In this document: positions 18,549-26,592 of the stretch, one piece after another
Numbering within the stretch: position 1 is the first letter of the stretch
Layout: each line of letters opens with the position of its first letter
DNA from: Vreelandella sedimenti
GTDB taxonomy: Bacteria > Pseudomonadota > Gammaproteobacteria > Pseudomonadales > Halomonadaceae
Assembly (NCBI RefSeq): GCF_013416325.1
Contig: NZ_JACCGK010000012.1
Coordinates: 124,001 to 188,000, forward strand
Length of the DNA: 64,000 bases
Direction: 5' to 3'
Program-made: the position numbers and the translations under genes
Notes under the pieces: model-generated
Seen by the model: only the letters and a program-made list of their open reading frames with translations
Databases searched by the model: none
What the model was told of the DNA's origin: nothing

Positions 18549-18563
18549 TCAGAAGTCATCGAC
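18541..18563 (+). other. Stem-loop at pdxA2-like stop
   Basis: GTCGATGA at 18541-18548 pairs with TCATCGAC at 18556-18563. The 8-bp stem overlaps the stop codon of the PdxA2-like gene. There is no T-run, so it may protect mRNA or be a weak terminator. Confidence 0.4.
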
Positions 18564-18583
18564 GAAAGTACAACTCTCAAAAA

Positions 18584-18598
18584 TGAATTATGAGTGCA
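18584..18598. promoter_or_regulatory. Island operator, site 4
   Basis: TGAATTATGAGTGCA, the reverse complement of TGCACTCATAATTCA, in the AT-rich gap before the TRAP transporter genes and about 120 bases before the first ATG. It extends the proposed regulon to the second transporter and the enzyme genes behind it. Confidence 0.6.
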
Positions 18599-18720
18599 TA
18601 ATAAATTTTAACAGATAGGGTAACTCATAGGCAACTTGAGGTAATAGCAAGAAGCCAAGCTTAAAAAAGCAACAATAAAATTAGCCTGAACTACACGAAA
18701 ACAAAAAAGAGAGGTACAAC

Positions 18721-19710
18721 ATGTTTCTCAAGAAAAAGCTCACACTAACAATTGCCACTTTAGCCATTAGCGTTACAACTTTGTCGGTTTCAGCCGAAAC
18801 ATTACGCTATGCCCATGTTGGTGCAGAAGGAGATTCGCAGACACGCTATGCGTCCGAAGCGGCAGCCTCAATTGAGGAAGCAACCGACGGTGAGATCACG
18901 TTTAGCCTGTTCCCGTCAAGCCAGCTTGGGGGTGTTGCCGAAATGGTCGATGGTGTGTCACTTGGATCGATATCAATGGCACATCACGAATTTGCCTCGC
19001 TCGCCCAAACCGTTCCCGACATTGCCGTATTCAACGCGCCTTTCATTTATCGTGATGCAGAGCATGCCCTGAAAGCTACAGACCCTCACTCTCCTGTCAT
19101 CAGTGAAATGAACGAAAAGCTCGTTGAAGAAGGTGATATGCGTATTATTGGCCGCATGTACCGAGGGGCTCGACATATTACCGCCAACTTCCCCGTTTAC
19201 TCTCCCGCTGATCTGGAAGGCAAGCCTTTCCGTGCGGTACCACTTGATATATGGATTTCAATGGTCAATGGGTTTGGCGCTGATCCGACACCGGTCGAAG
19301 TCTCAGAACTTCCGACTTCATTAATGACGGGGCTTGTAGTTGGCCAGGAAAATCCTCTGACCATGCTTATGTCCAATAGCCTCTATGAAGTGCAGTCCCA
19401 TGTCTCAATGACGGGGCACATGCACTCCATATTAGCCGTTTTCATCAACGAAGACACATGGCAATCCTTGGACGAAGGCCATCAAGAGACCATTACACGT
19501 ATACTAGAAGAAAAAGCTCAAGAATCCCTCCAGTGGGCACAAGAGCGGGAAGCTAGCCTAGTCGAAGAATTAAAGGAAAAGGGTATGACCTTCGTCACCG
19601 AAGAGAACGGGCTTGAGTTGGAAGCCTTCCGTGAGCAGGTCTTGGCACAAATAAACGAGGACTACCCTAACTTTCAACCCTATATCGAACAAATAGCGGA
19701 AATAGAGTAA
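18721..19710 (+). CDS. dctP: TRAP transporter solute-binding protein (DctP family)
   Basis: A 329-aa periplasmic binding protein with a signal peptide cut near LSVSAET. The DctP core is recognisable: LRYAHVGAEGDSQT, PSSQLGGVAEMVDGV, and GKPFRAVPLDIW around the conserved Arg that binds a carboxylate. It feeds the DctQM permease encoded next. The start has AAGAGAGG upstream. Composition is more AT-rich than the enzyme genes beside it. Ligands of the family are mostly organic acids and sugar acids, which fits the dehydratase and PdxA2-like genes upstream. Confidence 0.92.
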   Translation: MFLKKKLTLTIATLAISVTTLSVSAETLRYAHVGAEGDSQTRYASEAAASIEEATDGEITFSLFPSSQLGGVAEMVDGVSLGSISMAHHEFASLAQTVPDIAVFNAPFIYRDAEHALKATDPHSPVISEMNEKLVEEGDMRIIGRMYRGARHITANFPVYSPADLEGKPFRAVPLDIWISMVNGFGADPTPVEVSELPTSLMTGLVVGQENPLTMLMSNSLYEVQSHVSMTGHMHSILAVFINEDTWQSLDEGHQETITRILEEKAQESLQWAQEREASLVEELKEKGMTFVTEENGLELEAFREQVLAQINEDYPNFQPYIEQIAEIE

Positions 19711-19716
19711 TAGTTT

Positions 19717-19747
19717 GGCAGCGAGGAATACAGTAGTCCTCGCTGCC
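19717..19747 (+). other. Intercistronic stem-loop between dctP and dctQ
   Basis: GGCAGCGAGGA at 19717-19727 pairs perfectly with TCCTCGCTGCC at 19737-19747 across a 9-base loop. No T-tract follows. It probably stabilises the dctP message or partly terminates it, so that the binding protein is made in excess over the membrane subunits. Confidence 0.6.
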
Positions 19748-19776
19748 CTTACTTACTACCACATAGGGTCGCCAGC

Positions 19777-20244
19777 ATGAGAACCGGAAAAAGGCTGTTA
19801 GAAGTTTTCTGCTTAGCTTTGCTAGCAGGCATGATACTTGTCCCTTTTATGCAGGTTATAACTCGCTCCGTATTTGGGTTTTCTATTCCAGGAGCGGGAG
19901 AACTCACTAGATTCTTGCTCATTTGTCTGGTGTTCTCTTCTTACCCACTTGCAATCTCAAGTGGTGAAAACATCGAAATGGCGGAGCTTCGCGAGACATT
20001 GCCTAGCACGATAAAAATATGGCTATACAAGATTATCGCTCTGTTATCCATCATTACGTGTCTTTTCATTGCATATGCTGCATTCATCACAGTACAAGCA
20101 AATTTGAATAAAGCTACGCCTGTTCTCAAAATTCCCTATTGGATCTTCTTCAGCACTACTTTCCTGGGTTTCGCTGGAGCTGCTTTCATGCATTTCCACC
20201 AGGGATTCAAGTCCCCTCGCCCTAATCCCGGCATCGGTTTATAG
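19777..20244 (+). CDS. dctQ: TRAP transporter small permease (DctQ family)
   Basis: A 155-aa protein with four hydrophobic segments, the standard DctQ layout; the loop after the second carries the common ISSGENIEMAELRE. With DctM it forms the sodium-coupled membrane part of the TRAP transporter. It lies 66 bases after dctP, beyond the stem-loop, and 9 bases before dctM. Confidence 0.9.
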   Translation: MRTGKRLLEVFCLALLAGMILVPFMQVITRSVFGFSIPGAGELTRFLLICLVFSSYPLAISSGENIEMAELRETLPSTIKIWLYKIIALLSIITCLFIAYAAFITVQANLNKATPVLKIPYWIFFSTTFLGFAGAAFMHFHQGFKSPRPNPGIGL

Positions 20245-20253
20245 GATAAAAAA

Positions 20254-21528
20254 ATGGGCTTTATGATACTGGCTTTGTTCTTAGTGTTTTTCCTACTCGG
20301 CTTCCCTGTGGTTTATGCCATCCTCATTCCTTCGGTGATGTATGTTCTTATTGAAGGGTTTCCAATCGGGCTTCTCGGCCAGCGCATCACTTATTCTCTC
20401 GACAGCTTTCCATTGGTTGCCGTACCAATCTTCATCTTTGTCGGGAATTTAATGAATCAGTCTGGTATTACAGACAGAATCTTCCATTTTGCTAACACCC
20501 TGGTTGGGAGGGCACCTGGCGGATTGGCACAGGTCAATATTTTCTCAAGCTTGATATTCTCAGGTATGTCAGGCGCGTCTCTTGCCGATGTAGGTGGGTT
20601 AGGCAAAATAGAGATCGAAGCCATGAAGAAAAGGGGGTATGGCGCTCCCTTCTCGGCGGCGGTCACTGCCTCATCAGCCGTCGTAGGCCCGATATTCCCC
20701 CCTAGCATTCCGCTGATAGTTTATGGATCGGTCACGAGCGTCTCCATTGTGCAGCTCCTTCTCGCTGGTATCGTTCCTGCATTGATCTGCACGGCGCTGT
20801 TAATGATCACAGCAGCAATTTTGGCGATCAAACACGACATGCCTCGCGCTCCTAGACTTCCCACGGCCAGCGAACTGTATAAGTCATTCATCCCTGCCTT
20901 GCCCGCACTTCTGGCACCGGCGTTAATGATCTCAGGGATGTTATTGGGTTTGTTTACGCCCACGGAAGCAGCAGCTGTCACAGCGGCCTATGTGCTGGTG
21001 GTTAGCTCGATTTTTTACCGGGAGCTGACCTGGCCACACTTGATAAACTCAATGATGGCCACACTAAAGACAACGAGCGCGATACTGATCATCGTGGCCG
21101 CGGCCTCCATGTTTGGTTGGATCTTATCTGTTGAGCAGATTCCACAGCAGTTCGCTGCCTTCATATTGCAGATATCCCAAGATCCATTAATGCTCTTGCT
21201 CATCGCGAATCTGATATTCTTCATTGCAGGTATTTTTCTCGACTCGACCACTGCAACCCTGTTAATCGTGCCCATTGTGGCGCCACCCATGGTGCTTGCA
21301 GGAGTTGACCCGGTACACCTGGGCATTGTCGCCATTTTCAATCTGATGATTGGGCTACTGACCCCACCCATGGGCCTTTCTTTATTCCTCGTATCATCGA
21401 TTGCTCAAGTCTCGCTGCGCCAGCTTTTGAAAGCACTTATTCCTTTCTATATCCCGCTGCTTATCACACTGGCAATTATTACATTCGCAACAGACCTAGT
21501 GCTTTGGCTACCGGGCTTCTTGCGCTAA
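20254..21528 (+). CDS. dctM: TRAP transporter large permease (DctM family)
   Basis: A 424-aa, strongly hydrophobic protein with about 12 membrane segments, standard for DctM. Typical motifs are PLVAVPIFIFVGNLMNQSG, FSGMSGASLADVGGLG and FPPSIPLIVYG. It is the transport channel of the TRAP system, driven by a sodium gradient, a common choice in halophilic bacteria. Third gene of dctPQM, followed after 52 bases by another hydroxyacid dehydrogenase gene. Confidence 0.94.
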   Translation: MGFMILALFLVFFLLGFPVVYAILIPSVMYVLIEGFPIGLLGQRITYSLDSFPLVAVPIFIFVGNLMNQSGITDRIFHFANTLVGRAPGGLAQVNIFSSLIFSGMSGASLADVGGLGKIEIEAMKKRGYGAPFSAAVTASSAVVGPIFPPSIPLIVYGSVTSVSIVQLLLAGIVPALICTALLMITAAILAIKHDMPRAPRLPTASELYKSFIPALPALLAPALMISGMLLGLFTPTEAAAVTAAYVLVVSSIFYRELTWPHLINSMMATLKTTSAILIIVAAASMFGWILSVEQIPQQFAAFILQISQDPLMLLLIANLIFFIAGIFLDSTTATLLIVPIVAPPMVLAGVDPVHLGIVAIFNLMIGLLTPPMGLSLFLVSSIAQVSLRQLLKALIPFYIPLLITLAIITFATDLVLWLPGFLR

Positions 21529-21580
21529 AGAGCGTGGCCTAAACCAATCAGCGACTGTACTGGTATGAAGGAGTAGTAAA

Positions 21581-22477
21581 ATGACTAGCAAATCAACTAT
21601 CGGTTTCATCGGACTCGGCAAGATGGGTGCCGGTTTCACCGCGCGCCTCATCGAAAGTGGTTATTCAGTTATCGGCTATGATATCGACGACACCTGCTGC
21701 CAGGCCGCCAAGGCCAAGGGTGTTGAGATTGCCGAGTCGCCGGCCAAGGTCGCCGAGCGCGCCGACATTATTCAGGTGTGCGTGATCTCCACCAAAGCCG
21801 TGGAGGCGGTCATCCTCGGCGAGGGCGGTATCGCCGAGGTCATCCCAGGTGAAGGCAAGACCATGGTTGACCACTCCACGACGGAACTCGAGACCACCAA
21901 ACGCCTGGCAAAAACCTTGCTGGAACGTAACGGCATGCAATTTGTAGACGCCCCGGTTTCTGGAGGCCCCGGCGCTGCCACCGAGGGGCGCCTGGCCATC
22001 ATGGCCGGCGGTGGGCAAGCCGCTATCAACGCCATCGAGCCATTGATGAGCGCCCTTGGAAAATTCACCCGTATGGGCGAGGTCGGCGCTGGGCAAGCCA
22101 CCAAGTTGATCAACCAGGCGCTGGTACTCTCCAACTACTGTGTGATCGCCGAAGCCTGCAACCTTGGTAACCGGTTCGGTATCGATGTTAGTAAGATCCC
22201 CGAGGCCCTTTCCTCGGGCTATGCCGGCGGCAACCTGCTCAACGATCTCTTGCCCCGCATGGTGGAGAACGACTTCGAGCCGCGTGGCTACGCCCGGCAG
22301 ATTCTCAAGGACTTGCATATGCTGCAGGACGCCGCCAACGCCTTAAATGTTTCCATGCCCATGGCGGGCACCGCCAACTCCCTCTTCAGCATGCTGGTTT
22401 CACAGGGCAAGGGAGAGCTGGATGGCGCCGCCATCGTATCGCTGCTGGAAGGTGCAACGCCGGAGAGCTCGTCATGA
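21581..22477 (+). CDS. 3-hydroxyisobutyrate dehydrogenase-family oxidoreductase
   Basis: A 298-aa beta-hydroxyacid dehydrogenase and the second of this family in the island. It has GFIGLGKMGAGF (dinucleotide binding), VDAPVSGGPGAA (classical substrate loop, unlike the first paralogue) and GAGQATKLINQ with the catalytic Lys. Candidates include tartronate-semialdehyde reductase, L-threonate dehydrogenase and hydroxyisobutyrate dehydrogenase. The stop overlaps the next ATG by 4 bp, so it is coupled to the amidohydrolase. GC content is higher than in the TRAP genes before it. Confidence 0.9.
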   Translation: MTSKSTIGFIGLGKMGAGFTARLIESGYSVIGYDIDDTCCQAAKAKGVEIAESPAKVAERADIIQVCVISTKAVEAVILGEGGIAEVIPGEGKTMVDHSTTELETTKRLAKTLLERNGMQFVDAPVSGGPGAATEGRLAIMAGGGQAAINAIEPLMSALGKFTRMGEVGAGQATKLINQALVLSNYCVIAEACNLGNRFGIDVSKIPEALSSGYAGGNLLNDLLPRMVENDFEPRGYARQILKDLHMLQDAANALNVSMPMAGTANSLFSMLVSQGKGELDGAAIVSLLEGATPESSS

Positions 22478-23418
22478 CGCCACTTCCCATCATCGATGCG
22501 CACCAGCACTTCTGGGACCTCGAACGTAACTACCTGCCATGGCTCTGCGATGATCCGATGATTCCGTTTCGCTATGGCGATTACAGCGCCATCCGGCGCA
22601 ACTACTTGCCCGAGGATTACAGACGCGACACGACAAATTATCGTGTGGTGGGGTCGGTCTTCATCGAGACCGAGTGGGATGCCAAAACGCCCGTTCAGGA
22701 AACCCGCTGGGCCCATGAACTAGCCGAAAGGGAGGGGCTGCCCAGTGTAATGGTTGCCCAGGCACGCCTCGACCAACCGGATATCGAGGATGTATTGGCG
22801 GCGCACTGCGCCTACTCACGGGTGCGCGGGATTCGCCATAAGCCCCGCGCCGCTCCATCGCCCAACGCAGTGGAGACCGGCGCCCCAGGTTCCATGGGTG
22901 ATCCGGTTTGGCGTCGCGGTTTCGCTCGGCTAGCCGCCCATGACCTCTCTTTCGACCTACAGAGTCCATGGTGGCACTTCCGTGAAGCAGCCGACCTCGC
23001 CGCTGCCCATCCCGATACGACGATCATCATTAATCATACCGGTTTACCTGCAGATCGAAGCGAAGAAGGGCTCCAGGGTTGGCGTAAGGCTATGGCTCAA
23101 GTGGCTCACCATCCCAATGTAAAAGTAAAAATTTCAGGAATTGGAGTGCAGGGAGCAACTTGGACAGAAGAGGCTAACCGTCGAATCGTACTTGAGACCA
23201 TCGAGCTCTTCGGCGTGGAGCGTTGCATGTTCGCTAGTAATTTCCCTGTAGATAGTTTGGTTGCAACATTTGAAACTATCTTTTCAGGTTTTCTTAAGAT
23301 CACAAACGAACTAACCAATACCGAGCAACGCCAGCTCTTCCATGATACTGCACAAAGAGTTTATCGTATTGCACCTGAAAGCCTGTGCCAAACTAGCGCT
23401 ACTACATACTTAACATAA
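22474..23418 (+). CDS. COG3618-type amidohydrolase, probable sugar-acid lactonase
   Basis: A 314-aa TIM-barrel metal hydrolase. IIDAHQHFWDLERN carries the HxH metal motif, RGIRHKPR follows, then INHTGLP (His ligand) and MFASNFPVDSL, where a conserved catalytic Asp closes the site. COG3618 includes L-fucono- and L-rhamnono-lactonases and pyrone-dicarboxylate lactonase (LigI). A lactonase making the substrate of the fuconate-dehydratase-like enzyme is the simplest reading. The first two thirds are GC-rich; the last 300 bases turn AT-rich, as though the gene spans a composition boundary. It overlaps the preceding gene by 4 bp. Confidence 0.8.
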   Translation: MTPLPIIDAHQHFWDLERNYLPWLCDDPMIPFRYGDYSAIRRNYLPEDYRRDTTNYRVVGSVFIETEWDAKTPVQETRWAHELAEREGLPSVMVAQARLDQPDIEDVLAAHCAYSRVRGIRHKPRAAPSPNAVETGAPGSMGDPVWRRGFARLAAHDLSFDLQSPWWHFREAADLAAAHPDTTIIINHTGLPADRSEEGLQGWRKAMAQVAHHPNVKVKISGIGVQGATWTEEANRRIVLETIELFGVERCMFASNFPVDSLVATFETIFSGFLKITNELTNTEQRQLFHDTAQRVYRIAPESLCQTSATTYLT

Positions 23419-23481
23419 GCATAATAGTATCTGGGCTGGCTTTTTCACTGACCGTACACCCTGTTAGTCGAGACTTCTTAA

Positions 23482-24135
23482 CTACTCAGCCATCTCATCA
23501 AGAGCCGACACCTCTAATTTATCACGTAAGTGGCGGCGCAATACCTGGCCTAAATTAGCGCCATCACGTGCTCGGAGCGCTACGATCATCGCTTCATGCT
23601 CCGCTACCGCTTTGGACCAATAGTCATTGCTGAGCTCAGCGGTGAAGCGTACACGGTGCACTCGATGATTGAGGTTTTTATAAACATCAATAAGTATATC
23701 ATTCTGAGAAGCTAGTACGATGGCCTCATGTATCTGCTGATTAGTCAGTAGATACTCCTTCATATTTCCACTCTTATAGTAAGCCAGCATCTGATAATGA
23801 AGCACTTCAATATTCGTAAGCTCATCCTCAGAAATCCTCGCACAGGCCAGCTCTCCCGAAAGAGACTCTAGGCTCTGCATAACTTCAAAGGTATTCTTAA
23901 GAGTGGTTTTAGTCAATTTAACGACTCTAGCTCCACGATTTGTCAAAAGTTCAACAAAACCTTCATGAGCTAGAACTTTCAAAGCTTCTCTGAGGGGGGT
24001 TCGTGATACACCAAACTGCTCACATAGCTGCTTTTCAGGAACACGACTACCAGGTGTTAACTTCCCTTGAGTGATCATGACACGAATTCGCTCGGCGACC
24101 TCACCGTGCAGTGTATTCTGCCTAATTTTATCCAT
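23482..24135 (-). CDS. GntR-family regulator (FCD type), probable island regulator
   Basis: A 217-aa FadR/FCD-type GntR regulator. The winged helix (LCEQFGVSRTPLREALKVL) is at residues 35-60, and the helical ligand domain carries His residues at the usual metal positions (QQIHEA, AVAEHEAM, LRRHL). It is convergent with the amidohydrolase gene, and a site of the 15-bp island motif lies 80 bases upstream of its start, so autoregulation is likely. As the only FCD regulator inside the island it is the best candidate for binding all five sites. GntR proteins of this type usually repress and are released by the substrate. The gene is AT-rich relative to the flanks. Confidence 0.9.
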   Translation of the reverse strand: MDKIRQNTLHGEVAERIRVMITQGKLTPGSRVPEKQLCEQFGVSRTPLREALKVLAHEGFVELLTNRGARVVKLTKTTLKNTFEVMQSLESLSGELACARISEDELTNIEVLHYQMLAYYKSGNMKEYLLTNQQIHEAIVLASQNDILIDVYKNLNHRVHRVRFTAELSNDYWSKAVAEHEAMIVALRARDGANLGQVLRRHLRDKLEVSALDEMAE

Positions 24136-24671
24136 GATCGATATTCTCTAAACCTAGGCTTGTACTGGTGTACAGGCATTTATTGACATAGTAGATTAAA
24201 TTTTAACACAAAAATAATTATGAATTCATTCATTACCTTAGTCAAGCTAGTCAGTATATAGCTAGTTATTATGGGCATTATTCTATTAAGACATAGTCCA
24301 AACGCTTGGCAAAACTGGTTGTTTAATACAACGCAGCGGGCGCCTGAATGCCGCTCTTACGGATTTCACTCTATCGTTTAGCCTTTTTAAGGAAGACTAA
24401 GTATCCGAACTCATATTTTCCGCTATTTTTATATCCCAATCCGTTGACTCAGGAAAATGCACATGATTTTTTGATTGTACCTTCCTTATACGACGTGGAC
24501 TTTAAAAAGTTGATAACCACCTAAACCAGCCTTACGGCATCAGGCCGACCCACTAAGTCATCATGGCCATGCCATGTCCTTTCAATGACTATCTCAATGA
24601 CTATCCGAATCGTCTTGCTGATCGCTGAAAGTGGCTATATTGCCAGACACCTTGATGGCTTGTCTTACTCA
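24136..24671. other. Right island border region
   Basis: A 536-base non-coding stretch upstream of the island gntR. It holds operator site 5 and AT-rich promoter-like sequence, then no recognisable feature from about 24240 to 24564, and from 24565 the right repeat copy. No integrase remnant or insertion-sequence end was seen. Confidence 0.6.
24214..24228. promoter_or_regulatory. Island operator, site 5 (gntR)
   Basis: ATAATTATGAATTCA, reverse complement TGAATTCATAATTAT, located 80 bases upstream of the gntR start. It matches the shared motif except at its outer end. A copy here fits autoregulation of the island GntR protein. Confidence 0.55.
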
Positions 24672-24833
24672 TTACGCCTTGCCAAGCAGCCCCTCAAAAA
24701 AACTCACCGCATTGGCCTCCAGCCCTTCCAAGTAGTAGCCGCCTTCCTGCACCACTAGCGTGGGAGTATTCAGACCCGCTAGCCTGCGGCCAAGCTCAGC
24801 AAACCCCGCTGTAGAAACGGCGACCTTGGCTTG
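24565..24833. repeat. 269-bp direct repeat, right copy
   Basis: The second copy of the border repeat. It carries a dead copy of the SMC start region: ATGGCC followed by ATGATGACTTAG instead of the real third codon, with the RBS-like AAAGGA replaced by a related sequence. It continues into the 3' end of the complete HDAC1 gene. Together with the left copy it shows what the uninterrupted locus looked like. Confidence 0.92.
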
Positions 24834-25694
24834 GGGGTCACGCTCGTAGATATCAAACCCCAGCGCCAGCACGATGGCGTCAGGTTCGAACAGGCGGATG
24901 GCCTGGCAGGCTTGCTCCAGGCGGTCAAAAAACACCGACTCCTGTGATCCATGGGGCATTGGCAGGTTAAGGTTATAACTCAGCCCGGCCCCCTGCCCGC
25001 GCTCGTCTTCGAAGCCGGTCACCGCCGGGTAGAAGTTGGTGGTATCGCCGTGGATCGAAATGTACATAACATCATCGCGCTGGTAGAAAATCTCCTGAAT
25101 GCCCTGGCCGTGGTGCATATCGGGATCTAACACGACGATGCGGGGGTAGCGTGAGGTGAGTCGCTGCGCGGCAATGGCGGCATTATTGAGAAAGCAAAAG
25201 CCACCGGCGGAGTCGATGCCCGCGTGGTGGCCCGGCGGGCGCGATAAAGCATAGGCGAATCGCTCCCCGGTTAACAGAGTCTCAGCCCCGGCGACCGCAC
25301 TCTGCGCCGACCAATAAGCAGACTGCCAGGTATGCTGGCCCAGGGGAGCGCTACCGTCAGCCAAGTAACGCCCGGCTTCCGCCAAGATGCCGCGCAGAGC
25401 ATTGGGCGAACGCACAAAAATATTGGAGATAACCTCTTCACCCCAATCTTCGCCAAGGGCATGCCAGCGCCGATGGGCACTTTCGAGAAAGCGCAGATAG
25501 GCCAACGAGTGCACTGCCCTTAACGGCGCCACGCCATGATCCGCGGGCACTTGAATATCAAACCCTAGCTGCTTGGCGGCGGCCAGCAGGTGCGTGGCGC
25601 GTTCAGGCACTTCCTGGGGTGTTCGCATCTTGCCACGGGAGAAGTAGGTTTGCGGCTGATGAAGCAGTTGGTCAGCGTGGAAGAACGTCTTCAT
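24672..25694 (-). CDS. Histone deacetylase-family amidohydrolase (HDAC1)
   Basis: A 340-aa zinc amidohydrolase of the HDAC/acetylpolyamine amidohydrolase fold. Present are SRPPGHHAG (catalytic His 156/157), LDPDMHHGQG (zinc ligands Asp192, His194), LGFDIYERDP (zinc ligand Asp281) and QEGGYYLEG (transition-state Tyr). Bacterial members deacetylate small amines such as acetylpolyamines. The start at 25694 (MKTFFHADQ) lies inside the end of the upstream gntR gene, 23-bp overlap; a longer frame begins at 25745. Its last 162 bases are duplicated at 6344-6505. Two further family members lie 10 kb away. Confidence 0.88.
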   Translation of the reverse strand: MKTFFHADQLLHQPQTYFSRGKMRTPQEVPERATHLLAAAKQLGFDIQVPADHGVAPLRAVHSLAYLRFLESAHRRWHALGEDWGEEVISNIFVRSPNALRGILAEAGRYLADGSAPLGQHTWQSAYWSAQSAVAGAETLLTGERFAYALSRPPGHHAGIDSAGGFCFLNNAAIAAQRLTSRYPRIVVLDPDMHHGQGIQEIFYQRDDVMYISIHGDTTNFYPAVTGFEDERGQGAGLSYNLNLPMPHGSQESVFFDRLEQACQAIRLFEPDAIVLALGFDIYERDPQAKVAVSTAGFAELGRRLAGLNTPTLVVQEGGYYLEGLEANAVSFFEGLLGKA

Positions 25695-26391
25695 CGTCAC
25701 TATCTCCGGTTTCGCCCACACCCTTGACCACGAAATCGCGGGCAACGCCTATATGGTAGTCAATCGCCTCACGGCAGGCGGCAGGGTTGCCGCTATCCAG
25801 CGCGTCAAGCAACTTAAAGTGGCTGGTGGCGATGGTGTCAGGGGCTTCATGAGTTTTGGTAATTAGGGTGATGCAGAGGCGCAGCTCATGGGACAGGTCG
25901 TCAAAGGCACGCAGCAGACGCTCGTTGCCTGCGTAGTGCAGCATCAGTCGATGAAACTGCAAATCCTCCTCGATGCGGCGGGTGCCATCGTTCCCGGCTG
26001 CCGCTTCACATAGCACCTCAACCTGCTGCTTGAGTGCGCGCTGAGCATCGGCGGTATAGCGTTCTGCCAGGCGTTCGATCCCATGGCGCTCAAGACAGAG
26101 CCGCAAATCAAACACGTCTTCGAGTTCAACGGCATTCAACGCGCGAACAAAGAAGCCTCGGCGCGGTTTCGAGATCAATAAACCCCGGCTTTCCAGCAAA
26201 CGAGCGGCCTCACGCACCGGCGCACGGCTAACGCCCAAGTCGCGGGAAAGCTGCACTTCCGAGAGCCGTTCTCCGGGTAAAAAGTGTTGCTGAATAATCG
26301 CTTGGGTTAAATAGTCAGCAACCTGTTCGACCAGATTCTGCTGCTGGATAAAGGCCCTGGGAGCCGCCGTTGGTGAGGCCATCGCATTCAC
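25672..26391 (-). CDS. GntR-family regulator (FCD type)
   Basis: A 239-aa FadR-type regulator: a winged helix at residues 30-75 (LSRDLGVSRAPVREAARLL) and an FCD-like helical domain with His residues (QFHRLMLHYA, IATSHFKLL, IDYHIGVAR). The gene precedes and overlaps HDAC1 and is divergent from the peptide-type ABC operon. Two GTCGAC-centred palindromes in the shared 200-base region are its likely operators. It is distinct from the island GntR at 23482-24135 and is less AT-rich. Confidence 0.9.
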   Translation of the reverse strand: MNAMASPTAAPRAFIQQQNLVEQVADYLTQAIIQQHFLPGERLSEVQLSRDLGVSRAPVREAARLLESRGLLISKPRRGFFVRALNAVELEDVFDLRLCLERHGIERLAERYTADAQRALKQQVEVLCEAAAGNDGTRRIEEDLQFHRLMLHYAGNERLLRAFDDLSHELRLCITLITKTHEAPDTIATSHFKLLDALDSGNPAACREAIDYHIGVARDFVVKGVGETGDSDDEDVLPR

Positions 26392-26435
26392 TCATGGGAT
26401 ATGACGTGTTCTTCCCAGTATGACGAAAAAAAGCC

Positions 26436-26469
26436 ACTTGTCGACGAACGATTGCCGACTGTCGACAGT
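26436..26469. promoter_or_regulatory. Paired GTCGAC palindromes, GntR operator candidate
   Basis: CTTGTCGACGA is centred on 26440-26445, and ACTGTCGACAGT (perfect 12-bp palindrome) on 26461-26466. The centres are exactly 21 bp apart, two helical turns, in the region between the divergent gntR and ABC operons. They would suit two dimers on one DNA face. Which protein binds is inference. Confidence 0.55.
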
Positions 26470-26592
26470 TTTACCAAGTGCTGCTATGGTCAAAACAGAT
26501 CCCTAACAAACATCACAACAGGGTCTGACACGCCTCGCTCGCCTAACGACTACGTAACCACATTACGTGCTAATAACCGAGGAGCAGGAAAC

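Larger units (their letters stand above)
6506..24564. mobile_element. 18-kb catabolic genomic island
   Basis: All sequence between the two copies of the 269-bp repeat. It interrupts what was probably a continuous HDAC to SMC-operon arrangement: the HDAC 3' end and the SMC start region are present at both borders. No integrase, transposase or tRNA is visible inside, so it is not a self-mobile element as seen; homologous recombination through the flanks is more likely. Contents are two transporters, catabolic enzymes and two regulators, several of whose promoters share one operator motif. Parts (8.6-12.6 kb, 18.5-21.5 kb, 23.1-24.5 kb) look clearly more AT-rich than the flanks. Acquisition as a block is inference. 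Confidence 0.7.

Noticed and set aside
21665..22318. 217-codon minus-strand open frame
   Set aside because: Antisense shadow of the hydroxyacid dehydrogenase gene, produced by high GC at third positions.
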